Source: F23-D06 sp963643165 (GTDB lineage: Bacteria > Bacteroidota > Bacteroidia > Bacteroidales > WCHB1-69). Taken from it: DNA of 64,000 bases. How positions within the stretch are numbered: the first letter of the stretch is position 1; each line of letters opens with the position of its first letter. This document shows positions 52,240 to 61,282 of this stretch, piece by piece. The position numbers were made by a program, and so were the translations under genes. Below the pieces are notes generated by a model that was not told where the DNA came from, did not search any database, and worked only from the letters and a program-made list of their open reading frames with translations. The DNA lies in the NCBI GenBank assembly GCA_963643165.1, contig CAVIJD010000003.1:28745-92744 (forward strand). The letters run 5' to 3'.

Positions 52240-53598
52240 ATGAAAAAATTTGTAGAAACCATCAAAAACATATTCAGGATTGAAGACCTGAGGAAACGCA
52301 TCCTCTATACGCTCTTCATCATCCTGATTTACCGCTTCGGCGCGCATGTGGTGCTCCCGGGCATTAACCCCGGCGGACTTTCCGCATTCTCCAGCGCGGC
52401 GCAGAAGGGGCTCCTCGGAATGCTCGACCTGTTTTCAGGCGGCGCATTCTCTAACGCCTCCATTTTCGCGCTCGGTATTATGCCTTACATCTCGGCCTCC
52501 ATTATCATCCAATTGATGACGCTGGCCGTTCCCTATTTCCAGCGTCTTTCCAAGGAGGGCGAGAGCGGAAGAAAGAAGATTAACCAGATTACCCGCTATC
52601 TTACGGTGGTGGTGCTGGCTATCCAAGCCCCCGCTTATATCGCCAACCTCGTGAACCAGTTCCCGGGCGCCATCGCCCCCTCTATGCTGGAACACCATAT
52701 ACTCGGCTTCACCGCTTTCTCTTTCTGCGCTTTCATCCTGCTGATCGCAGCTACGCTGTTTATCATGTGGCTGGGCGAAAGAATTACGGACAACGGCATC
52801 GGCAACGGTATCTCCATGATCATTATGATCGGTATCATCGCCCGCTTCCCGTACGCCATCAAAGCTGAGTTCGTGGCACGTATCTCCGAAATGAACGGCG
52901 GCCCGATCGTTTTCATCATCGAAATCATTATGATGATGGTGATTATAGGTCTCTGTATCTTGCTGGTGCAAGGCACTCGCCGCATCCCCGTACAATACGC
53001 TAAACGCATTGTGGGCAACAAACAGTACGGCGGCGTCCGCAACTACCTGCCCCTTAAGGTCAACGCAGCCGGCGTGATGCCTATCATTTTCGCTCAGGCT
53101 ATCATGTTCATTCCGTTGACATTTGTCAATATCACCACGGAAACGACTTCCGGTTTCTGGAGCAGTTTTATCGACTATAACCGCTTCGGATACAATGCCG
53201 TCTTCTTCGTGCTGATTATCCTTTTTACCTATTTCTACACGGCTATCACGATTAACCCGCAGCAGATTGCCGAAGACCTCAAGAAAAACGGCGGCTTCAT
53301 CCCCGGAACGAAGCCCGGCAAGCAAACGGCTGAACTGATTGACAGAATCATGTCGCACATTACGCTGCCCGGTTCTATCTTCCTCGGCATCGTGGCTGTG
53401 CTCCCTGCCATCGTGCGTCTTTTCGGCGTCAACCAGCAGTTTGCCCAGTTCTTCGGCGGCACATCGCTTCTGATTATGGTGGGCGTTGTCCTCGACACGC
53501 TGCAGCAGATTGAAAGCCACTTGCTGATGAGACATTACGACGGTTTAACCAAATCTGGCAGAATTAAAGGCCGCATGGGCGGTGTTTACGGAGGCTAA
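52240..53598 (+). CDS. secY: Preprotein translocase subunit SecY
   Basis: A 452-aa channel protein with ten membrane segments. FGAHVVLPGINP in the plug region, MPYISASIIIQLM, and GIGNGISMII motif are visible; the C-terminal end is GGVYGG. It forms the Sec channel with SecE and SecG (secG at 31707). Confidence 0.97.
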   Translation: MKKFVETIKNIFRIEDLRKRILYTLFIILIYRFGAHVVLPGINPGGLSAFSSAAQKGLLGMLDLFSGGAFSNASIFALGIMPYISASIIIQLMTLAVPYFQRLSKEGESGRKKINQITRYLTVVVLAIQAPAYIANLVNQFPGAIAPSMLEHHILGFTAFSFCAFILLIAATLFIMWLGERITDNGIGNGISMIIMIGIIARFPYAIKAEFVARISEMNGGPIVFIIEIIMMMVIIGLCILLVQGTRRIPVQYAKRIVGNKQYGGVRNYLPLKVNAAGVMPIIFAQAIMFIPLTFVNITTETTSGFWSSFIDYNRFGYNAVFFVLIILFTYFYTAITINPQQIAEDLKKNGGFIPGTKPGKQTAELIDRIMSHITLPGSIFLGIVAVLPAIVRLFGVNQQFAQFFGGTSLLIMVGVVLDTLQQIESHLLMRHYDGLTKSGRIKGRMGGVYGG

Positions 53599-53605
53599 TC
53601 TCGTC

Positions 53606-54406
53606 ATGATGTTCAGAAGAGTGAAATACAAGACCGATTCGGACTTCGAGAAGCTGAGAAAAAGCGCTCAGGTCGTGGCAGGCACGCTGGCTGAGGTGGC
53701 TAAACATATCAAGCCCGGCGTCCCCCTCCTGTACCTTGACAAGATTGGCGAGGAGTACATCCGCGACCATCACGCTATCCCCTCTTTCAAGGGGTTCGAA
53801 GGCTTCCCCGCATCCTTGTGCCTCTCCGTCAACGACGTTGTCGTACACGGCATTCCCAAAGAGGGGATGTTTCTTGAGAACGGCGACATCATTTCCGTTG
53901 ACTGCGGCGCCATCCTCGACGGATTCCAAGGTGACTTTGCCTACACGTTTGCTGTCGGCGAAGTCTCTGAGGAGGTACGCCTGCTGATGGAAAGGACTAA
54001 GGAGTCGTTGAACCGCGCCATCAAAGTAGCCGTTGCCGGCAACACCGTCGGCGACATCGGCCATGCCGTTGAAAGCTACGTTGGCGAGTTCAACTACGGT
54101 GTTGTAAGAGAGCTCTGCGGCCACGGCATAGGAAAAGAGATGCATGAGCGCCCGGATATCCCGAACTACGGACGTCCCGGGCACGGCGACCTTCTCCAAG
54201 AGGGGATGTGCATCTGCATCGAGCCGATGATCACTTTGGGTTCCAGGAAAATCTATATCGAGCAAGACGGATGGACTATCCGCACGCAAGACCACAAGCC
54301 TGCCGCCCATTATGAGCATCAGTTGGCCATCACGTCCAAAGGTACGGAGGTGATATCTTCCTACAAGCTGATAGGCGAAGCAATCGGAACAGAAGAACTC
54401 TATTAA
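53606..54406 (+). CDS. map: Methionine aminopeptidase type I
   Basis: A 266-aa metalloenzyme removing N-terminal Met. Ligand regions: SVDCGAILDGFQGDFAYTF (two Asp), GHGIGKEMHE (His), CIEPMI (Glu) and EHQLAIT (Glu). The start at 53606 (two adjacent ATGs, 8 nt after secY) is chosen over the upstream ATG inside secY. Confidence 0.96.
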   Translation: MMFRRVKYKTDSDFEKLRKSAQVVAGTLAEVAKHIKPGVPLLYLDKIGEEYIRDHHAIPSFKGFEGFPASLCLSVNDVVVHGIPKEGMFLENGDIISVDCGAILDGFQGDFAYTFAVGEVSEEVRLLMERTKESLNRAIKVAVAGNTVGDIGHAVESYVGEFNYGVVRELCGHGIGKEMHERPDIPNYGRPGHGDLLQEGMCICIEPMITLGSRKIYIEQDGWTIRTQDHKPAAHYEHQLAITSKGTEVISSYKLIGEAIGTEELY

Positions 54407-54423
54407 AAATCAAAAAAAGGAAT

Positions 54424-54645
54424 ATGGCAAAACAATCATCATTCGATCTGGACGGCGTAGTCACCGAGGCACTGGGAAATGGAATGTACCGTGTACGGAT
54501 AGAAAGCGGCCACGAGATTATAGCGCATCTCTCCGGCAAAATGCGTCTCCATTACATCAAGATACTCCCCGGCGACAAGGTTCAGATAGCCATGTCTCCC
54601 TACGATCTGACGAAAGGCAGAATCACATTCAGATATAAAGCATAA
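54424..54645 (+). CDS. infA: Translation initiation factor IF-1
   Basis: A 73-aa OB-fold protein: DGVVTEALGNGMYRVRIESGHEIIAHLSGKMR, ILPGDKVQIAMSPYDLTKGRITFRYK. Usual place between map and rpmJ. Confidence 0.97.
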   Translation: MAKQSSFDLDGVVTEALGNGMYRVRIESGHEIIAHLSGKMRLHYIKILPGDKVQIAMSPYDLTKGRITFRYKA

Positions 54646-54691
54646 CATCAACAAAGATTAAAACAGAAAATTAAACAATAAACAAGCAAAA

Positions 54692-54808
54692 ATGAAAGTA
54701 AGAACATCCGTCAAGAAGAGATCCGAAGACTGCATTGTGGTCAAACGTCACGGGGTCGTCTATGTGATCAACAAGAAAAACCCGAAATTCAAACAACGTC
54801 AGGGATAA
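54692..54808 (+). CDS. rpmJ: 50S ribosomal protein L36
   Basis: A 38-aa L36 starting MKVRTSVKKRSEDC and ending NPKFKQRQG. It has Cys and His (ED-C..., KRHG) but lacks the full four-ligand zinc ribbon, so it looks like the zinc-free (C-minus) form common in this phylum. Too short for many gene finders. Confidence 0.94.
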   Translation: MKVRTSVKKRSEDCIVVKRHGVVYVINKKNPKFKQRQG

Positions 54809-54840
54809 AAAATATTATAAACATAAAAAGATAAAGTAAT

Positions 54841-55215
54841 ATGGCAAGAATTGCAGGTATTGATTTACCTAAGAACAAACATGGTGAGATCGGTCTGACT
54901 TACATTTATGGGATCGGTAGAAGCACCGCCCAGAAGATTTTGACGAAAGCCGGTATCAGCTGGGACAAGAAGGTAAATGAATGGAACGATGATGAATTGG
55001 CAGTAATCCGTGGATTGGTAAATGAGATTAAAGTAGAAGGTCCTCTGAGAAGCGAGGAGCAGATGAACATCAAGCGTCTGATGGACATCGGATGCTACAG
55101 AGGCATCCGTCACCGTCTCGGTCTTCCCGTACGCGGCCAGAGCACGAAGAACAATGCCCGTACACGTAAGGGACGCAAGAAAACTGTTGCTAACAAGAAG
55201 AAAGCAACCAAGTAG
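54841..55215 (+). CDS. rpsM: 30S ribosomal protein S13
   Basis: A 124-aa S13: ARIAGIDLPKNKHGEIGLTYIYGIGRSTAQ, middle helix, and basic RGLPVRGQ-type end (LGLPVRGQSTKNNARTRKGRKK). Precedes rpsK. Confidence 0.97.
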   Translation: MARIAGIDLPKNKHGEIGLTYIYGIGRSTAQKILTKAGISWDKKVNEWNDDELAVIRGLVNEIKVEGPLRSEEQMNIKRLMDIGCYRGIRHRLGLPVRGQSTKNNARTRKGRKKTVANKKKATK

Positions 55216-55253
55216 TAACTAAATCAGTACATGGATAGAGAAAACATATAGCT

Positions 55254-55643
55254 ATGGCAAAAAACACAAAAACATCCAAGAAGAAAGTTGTCAGGATCGA
55301 TGCTTCCGGAAAGGCTTTCATTTATGCCTCTTTCAACAATGTCATCGTTTCCCTTACAAATAATGACGGACAAGTCATTTCCTGGTCATCCGCAGGTAAG
55401 ATGGGCTACAGAGGTTCAAAGAAGAACACCCCGTACGCCGCCCAGATGGTCGCCCAGGACTGCGCGAAGGTTGCTTACGACCTCGGTTTGCGCAAAGTCA
55501 AGGTTTATGTAAAGGGTCCCGGACAAGGACGTGAGTCTGCTATCAGGTCTATCAACACGACTGGCATTATTGTTGAGGAGATCACCGATGTGACTCCGCT
55601 TCCTCACAACGGCTGCCGTCCTCCGAAACACAGAAGAGTATAA
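55254..55643 (+). CDS. rpsK: 30S ribosomal protein S11
   Basis: A 129-aa S11 with IYASFNNVIVSLTNNDGQVISWSSAGKMGYRG, KVYVKGPGQGRESAIRSI and end PLPHNGCRPPKHRRV, all family-typical. Confidence 0.97.
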   Translation: MAKNTKTSKKKVVRIDASGKAFIYASFNNVIVSLTNNDGQVISWSSAGKMGYRGSKKNTPYAAQMVAQDCAKVAYDLGLRKVKVYVKGPGQGRESAIRSINTTGIIVEEITDVTPLPHNGCRPPKHRRV

Positions 55644-55684
55644 TTTTCAATACGTATCGTTAAAATAATAGATAAAATAGAATT

Positions 55685-56290
55685 ATGGCAAGATATACAG
55701 GACCCAAAACCAGAATCGCAAGAAAATTCAAAGAGCCCATTTTCGGACCCGACAAGAATTTCGAGAGAAAGAACTATGCTCCGGGTCAGCATGGTCAATC
55801 CAGAAGACGTTCCAAACTTTCTGAATACGGTATGCAGCTTCAGGAAAAGCAGAAAGCCAAATACACTTATGGTCTGCTTGAGCGTCAGTTCCGCAAATTG
55901 TTTGCATTAGCCGCCCGCAAGAAAGGTGCAACTGGCCAAAACTTGATGCAACTTATCGAGTCCCGCCTCGACAACGTCGTGTTCCGTCTTGGCATCGCCC
56001 CCTCACGCGCAGCTGCCCGCCAGCTCGTCAACCACCGCCACATTTCCGTCAACGGCGAGGTTTGCAACATCCCGTCCAGACTTCTTGTTCCCGGTGACAC
56101 CGTCGAGGTCCGCGAACGTTCCAAAGCCCTCGAAGTCATTACCAACTCCCTCAGCGGCAGGGCTATGAACTCTGCATGGCTCGAATGGGACGGCAACCTT
56201 ATGGTTGGCAAATTCATGAATTATCCTCAGAGAGAGGAGATTCCTGAAACCATCAACGAGCAGTCCATCGTCGAGTTGTATTCCAAGTAA
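55685..56290 (+). CDS. rpsD: 30S ribosomal protein S4
   Basis: A 201-aa S4: MARYTGPKTRIARKFKEPIFG start, KLSEYGMQLQEKQKAKYTYGL, and an S4 RNA-binding domain (RLDNVVFRLGIAPSRAAARQLVNHRHISVNG). It starts 16S rRNA folding; in other bacteria it also represses the alpha operon. A structured spacer follows before rpoA. Confidence 0.97.
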   Translation: MARYTGPKTRIARKFKEPIFGPDKNFERKNYAPGQHGQSRRRSKLSEYGMQLQEKQKAKYTYGLLERQFRKLFALAARKKGATGQNLMQLIESRLDNVVFRLGIAPSRAAARQLVNHRHISVNGEVCNIPSRLLVPGDTVEVRERSKALEVITNSLSGRAMNSAWLEWDGNLMVGKFMNYPQREEIPETINEQSIVELYSK

Positions 56291-56305
56291 TAGATAAAAA
56301 GCCGG

Positions 56306-56372
56306 TTAAACGGTTATTCGTGAATCTGCAAGCCGCTTGAACGCGTAAACACAACACCCTTTAACCGTTTAA
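56306..56372 (+). promoter_or_regulatory. Inverted repeat in the rpsD-rpoA spacer
   Basis: TTAAACGGTTA (56306-56316) and TAACCGTTTAA (56362-56372) are perfect 11-bp complements around a 45-nt loop that has its own CAAG/CTTG pairing. The right arm ends 25 nt before the rpoA ATG. No T-tract follows. A translation-control or processing structure is inferred. Confidence 0.55.
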
Positions 56373-56397
56373 TTTCAAACATCAAACAACAAAAAAA

Positions 56398-57393
56398 ATG
56401 GCAATTTTAACATTTCAGAAACCTGACAAGGTTATCATGAACGAGGCCGACGATTTTCATGGCGTTTTTGAATTTCGTCCCTTGCAGCAAGGCTACGGCG
56501 TGACGATCGGAAACGCACTCCGCCGCGTCCTGCTCTCCTCCTTGGAAGGCTTTGCTATTACTTCCATCAAGATCGAAGGCGTAGCCCAAGAGTTCTCTTC
56601 GATCCCCGGCGTCATGGAGGATGTCACGGATATGGTACTCAACCTCAAACAGGTTCGCCTGAAAAACAAGATTGAGAACAATAATTCCGAAAAGGTCACG
56701 GTCGTCATCAGCGGTCAGGAAACTTTCAAGGCCGGCGACATGAACCGCTTCCTCAATTTCTTCCAGGTGCTGAATCCTGAACTGCTCATCTGCCGCATGG
56801 ACCCCTCCGTCCGCTTAGTGATGGAGATCACCATTGACAAGGGCCGCGGCTATGTGCCGGTTGAGGATAACCGCTTTATTCACGACGGCATCGATGTGAT
56901 TGCAATTGACTCAATTCATACCCCAATCAAGAACGTGAAGTACTTGATTGAACCCTACCGCGTTGAACAGAAAACCGACTTCGAGAAGCTGATTATGGAA
57001 ATTGACACCGATGGCTCTATCCATCCCAAAGACGCTTTGAAAGAGGCCGCAAAAATTCTGATCCAACATTTCGCGCTCTTCTCCGACGACAAGATTTCCC
57101 TTGACGTTCAGGAACAACCTACTGAAACCGAAGATTTTGACGAGGATTCTATGCTTATCAGACAGATCCTGAAATCCAAACTCGTGGATATGGACCTCTC
57201 TGTGAGAGCGTTGAACTGCCTCAAGTCAGCAGAACTTGAAACCCTCGGTGACCTGGTCGCCATCCACAAGGCTGACCTTCTCAAATTCCGCAACTTCGGC
57301 AAGAAGTCTCTCGCCGAACTTGAAGACCTGGTCAAGTCCAAAGGACTGGAATTCGGTATGAATGTATCAAAGTATAAATTAGATAAGGATTAA
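56398..57393 (+). CDS. rpoA: DNA-directed RNA polymerase alpha subunit
   Basis: A 331-aa subunit: N-terminal dimerisation domain (EFRPLQQGYGVTIGNALRRVLLSSL, IKIEGVAQEFSSIPGVMEDVTD), and C-terminal domain about 255-325 (LDLSVRALNCLKSA-type, DLLKFRNFGKKSLAELEDLV). A 107-bp spacer precedes it. Confidence 0.97.
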   Translation: MAILTFQKPDKVIMNEADDFHGVFEFRPLQQGYGVTIGNALRRVLLSSLEGFAITSIKIEGVAQEFSSIPGVMEDVTDMVLNLKQVRLKNKIENNNSEKVTVVISGQETFKAGDMNRFLNFFQVLNPELLICRMDPSVRLVMEITIDKGRGYVPVEDNRFIHDGIDVIAIDSIHTPIKNVKYLIEPYRVEQKTDFEKLIMEIDTDGSIHPKDALKEAAKILIQHFALFSDDKISLDVQEQPTETEDFDEDSMLIRQILKSKLVDMDLSVRALNCLKSAELETLGDLVAIHKADLLKFRNFGKKSLAELEDLVKSKGLEFGMNVSKYKLDKD

Positions 57394-57398
57394 TAACA

Positions 57399-57881
57399 AT
57401 GAGACACGCTAAAAAAATTAACCATTTAGGTAGAACAGATGCCCACAGAAAAGCGCTGATGTCTAATATGTCGGCATCTCTGATAATGCACAAAAGAATT
57501 TCCACAACTTTGGCCAAAGCTAAGGAACTGAGAAAGTATGTCGAACCGCTCGTGACGCTTAGCAAACAAGATACCACACACTCCAGACGTATGGTATTTG
57601 CTAAACTTCAGAACAAGTATGCCGTGACCGAGCTTTTCCGCGACATATCTCAAAAGGTTGCTGACCGTCCCGGCGGCTACACCCGCATTCTCAAGACGGG
57701 CTTCCGCAAGGGCGACAACGCCGAGATGTGCATCATCGAATTTGTTGACTATAACGAAACCTATACTTCTGCTTCTTCCACTAAGAAGTCGACACGTACC
57801 CGCCGCAGCAGCAAAAAGTCTGCCAAGGTTGAAGAACCGGCTCAAGTAGAAGAGACCGCTCCTGAAACGGCCGCAGAGTAA
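57399..57881 (+). CDS. rplQ: 50S ribosomal protein L17
   Basis: A 160-aa L17: MRHAKKINHLGRTDAHRKALMSNM, ISTTLAKAKELRKYVEPLVTL, with a C-terminal acidic/basic extension of about 40 residues (STRTRRSSKKSAKVEEPAQVEE) seen in many Bacteroidota. Last gene of the operon. Confidence 0.97.
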   Translation: MRHAKKINHLGRTDAHRKALMSNMSASLIMHKRISTTLAKAKELRKYVEPLVTLSKQDTTHSRRMVFAKLQNKYAVTELFRDISQKVADRPGGYTRILKTGFRKGDNAEMCIIEFVDYNETYTSASSTKKSTRTRRSSKKSAKVEEPAQVEETAPETAAE

Positions 57882-57916
57882 GCCAAACAAGGTTCATTCC
57901 TTGTATTGTCGCCTCC

Positions 57917-57956
57917 AAAGAAAGCATGTCCTAACCGATATGCTTTCTTTTTTTAT
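57917..57956 (+). terminator. Terminator of the rpmD-rplQ operon
   Basis: AAAGAAAGCAT (57917-57927) pairs with ATGCTTTCTTT (57940-57950), then four more T residues. Confidence 0.9.
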
Positions 57957-58003
57957 GCTAAACCCACCCTGCAAACCAATCTTTCATCATCCATATTTTT
58001 TTC

Positions 58004-58033
58004 TTGCAGAAGTAAGGAAAAAATGTATTTTTG
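58004..58033 (+). promoter_or_regulatory. Promoter of rho
   Basis: TTG at 58004-58006, 19-nt spacer, TATTTTTG at 58026-58033: full consensus match about 95 nt upstream of the rho ATG. It leaves no room for a longer N-terminus. Confidence 0.75.
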
Positions 58034-58127
58034 CACACTCCTTTTGCAGCGCAGCATTGCTGTTCTATCCTGCCATCGCAATGTTGCTTAAACTGGAGAA
58101 AGGAAATCAAAAACCAATTTGACAAAG

Positions 58128-59954
58128 ATGTTAGAGTCAACAGAACCAAGACCGAAAAGAAGAAGAATTAATGCTGGGAATGAACTTCCTATAGCCACAT
58201 CCAACCACAATAAGAAAACCGTAAAGGTTAACCTTCCTGACAAGAAGCAATTGCCGCTATTCAAGGACCAGACAGATTCCGCTGATGCAGGCAAGAATGT
58301 TGTCGTGAATGATGAGCCTGTAATCTTTGCCAATCCCCTTCCGCCAGAAGAGAAGCCCAAACGCAAATACAGGACACGTACAACGACGGCTGTTGAGGAG
58401 CAGCCAAAGACGACGGCAACCCCGGAAGCGGTCCCGACTGTCTCTTCGGACGCTGTTGCCCCGACGTCCGCTGAAGCGCAGCCTGTAAAACGGAAACGTG
58501 GACGCCCCAGAAAAGTGGACGTGACCGCAGCGGCACTGCAGGCGGAAGCAACGGAAACGGCTGCCACAGCAGCGCCCGCAGCAAAGCCGGAACAAACGGC
58601 TGCCAGCCCGGAAGAGCCTGCAAAAAAAACACACGTTGCACGGAAACAGGCTAAAGCCGCTCCCGAACTTGCAGAAAAACCAAAGCCAGAACAAAATACA
58701 GAACCCGAAGCCGAACAGAATATCCAACAACAGACAACAGACAACAAAGCCGAGGATCCGAAACAGCCCGAACTTGACCCCAATGACGGGGAAAGAATCC
58801 TGAATGAGCAGTTGGCGTACTTGGCAGACTCACAATATGACGGCTCCGTGATGGCCGAAGGCGTGCTCGAAATCACGAGCGACAACTGCGGCTTCTTGCG
58901 GTCGTCCGACTATAACTACCTCACCTCGCCCGATGACATCTATGTGTCGATGTCGCAAATCAAGCTCTTCGGGCTCAAGAACGGCGATACTGTCTATGGC
59001 GCCATCCGCCCGCCCAAGGCTGGCGAAAAGTATTTCCCGCTCACCAAGGTTGAAAAAATCAACGGTTGCGATCCCGAAGACATCCGCGACCGTATCCCGT
59101 TCGACTATCTGACCCCGATGTTCCCGAACGAGAAAATCAAAATCACGGGGCACTCCTCGCGTGACATCTCCACGCGGGTCATTGACCTGTTCGCCCCGAT
59201 AGGCAAAGGACAACGCGGCCTGATTGTGGCCCAGCCCAAGACGGGTAAAACGGTGTTGCTTAAAGACATAGCCAATGCCATTGCCTACAACCATCCTGAG
59301 ATTTACCTGATTATCCTCCTTATAGACGAGCGTCCCGAAGAGGTGACCGACATGCAACGCAGCGTCAACGCCGAGGTTATCTCCTCCACATTCGATGAGC
59401 CGGCAGAACGCCATGTCAAGATCGCCAACATGGTGCTCGAGAAAGCGAAACGTATGGTGGAATGTGGCCACGACGTGTGTATCCTGCTCGACTCGATCAC
59501 GCGCCTTGCCCGCGCTTTCAACACGATGGCACCGGCATCCGGAAAAGTGCTCTCCGGCGGCGTGGAGGCCAACGCACTTCAAAAACCCAAACGTTTCTTC
59601 GGCGCGGCCCGCAATGTGGAAAACGGAGGCTCGCTCACGATCATCTCTACCGCGTTGATCGATACGGGCTCGCGAATGGACGAGGTGATCTTTGAGGAAT
59701 TCAAGGGCACGGGCAATATGGAACTGCAACTCGACCGGCGTCTGTCTAACAAACGCATCTATCCTGCCGTGGACCTGGTGGCGTCCAGCACCCGCCGCGA
59801 CGACCTGCTGCAGCCCGCCGAAACATTGCAGAAAGTCTGGATCCTGCGCAACCACCTCGCCGACATGACGACTATCGAGGCCATGACTTTCATCAAGGAA
59901 AATATGGAGAAGACGAAAAACAACGAGGATTTCCTGAACTCGATGAACGGATAA
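58128..59954 (+). CDS. rho: Transcription termination factor Rho, N-terminus atypical
   Basis: A 608-aa hexameric RNA helicase. The ATG at 58128 is chosen; a TTG at 58119 in frame is possible. Residues 1-~225 are low-complexity, Pro/Ala/Glu/Lys-rich, with an AT-hook-like KRKRGRPRKVD near 120. I see no Rho_N helical domain, which normally starts Rho. The RNA-binding cold-shock-like domain begins near 243 (EGVLEITSDNCGFLRSSDYNYL), the ATPase has Walker A AQPKTGKT near 369, Walker B VCILLDSITRLARA, and the Q-loop/R-loop region KVLSGGVEANAL. A consensus promoter precedes it. Confidence 0.95.
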   Translation: MLESTEPRPKRRRINAGNELPIATSNHNKKTVKVNLPDKKQLPLFKDQTDSADAGKNVVVNDEPVIFANPLPPEEKPKRKYRTRTTTAVEEQPKTTATPEAVPTVSSDAVAPTSAEAQPVKRKRGRPRKVDVTAAALQAEATETAATAAPAAKPEQTAASPEEPAKKTHVARKQAKAAPELAEKPKPEQNTEPEAEQNIQQQTTDNKAEDPKQPELDPNDGERILNEQLAYLADSQYDGSVMAEGVLEITSDNCGFLRSSDYNYLTSPDDIYVSMSQIKLFGLKNGDTVYGAIRPPKAGEKYFPLTKVEKINGCDPEDIRDRIPFDYLTPMFPNEKIKITGHSSRDISTRVIDLFAPIGKGQRGLIVAQPKTGKTVLLKDIANAIAYNHPEIYLIILLIDERPEEVTDMQRSVNAEVISSTFDEPAERHVKIANMVLEKAKRMVECGHDVCILLDSITRLARAFNTMAPASGKVLSGGVEANALQKPKRFFGAARNVENGGSLTIISTALIDTGSRMDEVIFEEFKGTGNMELQLDRRLSNKRIYPAVDLVASSTRRDDLLQPAETLQKVWILRNHLADMTTIEAMTFIKENMEKTKNNEDFLNSMNG

Positions 59955-59955
59955 A

Positions 59956-61272
59956 ATGGCAAACCAGAACACACGCCCTCATCTTATCCCGAGTAATCTT
60001 TATTGTGTTCTCTATCTGCCCATCCTGCTGCTGACAGCTTTCCTCTCGACGACCTGCTCGGGGGCTAATGCCGACTATGGCTTTGCAGAGGTGAAGGTGT
60101 GCCGTGATACGACCTCAGCACTTGCCCGCACCTTGGAACAGTTCGCCGACAATATGGGCCAGTCTTTGAATGGCACGATGATTGTCGCTATGCACGACAC
60201 TATCTTGGTGGAGCGCGCATACGGCTTCCGGCAATTGTACAAGGAATCGACGGGATACGGCAACTTGTCGTGGAACCGTTTGGCAGAACTCAAAAACGAA
60301 CCGTCGAATAGGATGAACATGGCAACGCTGTTTGACCTGGCGTCGGTGTCGAAGCAGTTTACGGCGGCCGCCGTGTTGAAGTTGTGCGCCGACGGGAAAC
60401 TCCGCCTGACTGACTCGCTGGGCAAGTACTATCCCGGCTTCCCTTATCACAAAGTCACGGTCAAACAGTTGCTGACACACACCTCCGGCATCCCCGAATA
60501 TTTCAACTTCCCGTTCAATGTTTATGACACTACGGTGTTCGTCACCAACCGGCAACTGCTGAAGGCGTTGGTGCGCCAGCGCTATCCGGTGATGTTCGCC
60601 CGTGGAACAAAGTTCAAATATGTGAACACGAATTATGCCATTCTGGCCGACTTGGTGTCGCTGGTGTCCGGGGAAACCTTTGAAAGTTACGTGCGCGAGC
60701 AGTTATGGAAGCCCGCGGGCATGAAAGACGCCCTGTTCTTCACCGAGCTGGTAGATTCGGAAGCCGAGCTCAAAAGGCAACATATATCCATTGCCGGCAA
60801 TAAAGAGTATGTTGCCGTCTTACCGAAAGAGGAGTATGACGAATTGCCCGTCGCACGCGGCCATTGGCGCAGCGGCGCATTGGCGCAGTATGACCGGCTC
60901 AACGGCATAGTGGGCGACAAAGGCATCTATGCCAGCGCGGAAGACCTCGTGAAATGGACCAATGCATTTTACATAAAAAAAGAAATCATACCTGCCGAGT
61001 GGGTCGAAGAAGCCATAAAATGTCAGAACCGCCTCACAAACGGAACACTTCCGGCAGAATGGTACGGCTATGGGGTGAGGATGGAAGAAAAAGACCAGCA
61101 CGGCATGACCATCTATCACGGCGGACTTTGGGACGGCTTTCATAATGTTTGGCTCTATCGTCCCTCCGACGGACTTACGGTAGTGTTTTTGAGCAATTAC
61201 TATAACAGAGCGCACATCGGCAAGTGCAACGAGGTGTTGGACCTTGTTGACAGCTTAAAACAGAACAGATAA
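59956..61272 (+). CDS. Serine beta-lactamase-like hydrolase (class C/DD-peptidase family), exported
   Basis: A 438-aa protein with an N-terminal hydrophobic segment and a Cys in LSTTCSG that could be a lipobox. The fold's motifs are present: SVSK (Ser-x-x-Lys, nucleophile), YVN (Tyr-x-Asn) after KFKYVNTNYAIL, and HGG in IYHGGLWDG in place of KTG. Such proteins are usually peptidases or esterases, rarely true beta-lactamases. It starts 1 bp after the rho stop, suggesting coupling. Confidence 0.88.
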   Translation: MANQNTRPHLIPSNLYCVLYLPILLLTAFLSTTCSGANADYGFAEVKVCRDTTSALARTLEQFADNMGQSLNGTMIVAMHDTILVERAYGFRQLYKESTGYGNLSWNRLAELKNEPSNRMNMATLFDLASVSKQFTAAAVLKLCADGKLRLTDSLGKYYPGFPYHKVTVKQLLTHTSGIPEYFNFPFNVYDTTVFVTNRQLLKALVRQRYPVMFARGTKFKYVNTNYAILADLVSLVSGETFESYVREQLWKPAGMKDALFFTELVDSEAELKRQHISIAGNKEYVAVLPKEEYDELPVARGHWRSGALAQYDRLNGIVGDKGIYASAEDLVKWTNAFYIKKEIIPAEWVEEAIKCQNRLTNGTLPAEWYGYGVRMEEKDQHGMTIYHGGLWDGFHNVWLYRPSDGLTVVFLSNYYNRAHIGKCNEVLDLVDSLKQNR

Positions 61273-61282
61273 CCTATCCTTA

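Noticed and set aside
52435..53535. Long open frame antisense to secY (366 codons)
   Set aside because: It mirrors the codon structure of secY, is rich in His/Asp/Gln without any motif, and has no promoter or ribosome-binding site.
58830..59972. Long open frame antisense to rho (380 codons)
   Set aside because: Shadow of a strongly conserved gene on the other strand; no motif, no start signals.
59956..61272. True beta-lactamase resistance gene
   Set aside because: SxxK and YxN are present but the third motif is HGG; the family mostly contains peptidases and esterases, and the position after rho looks like a core gene.
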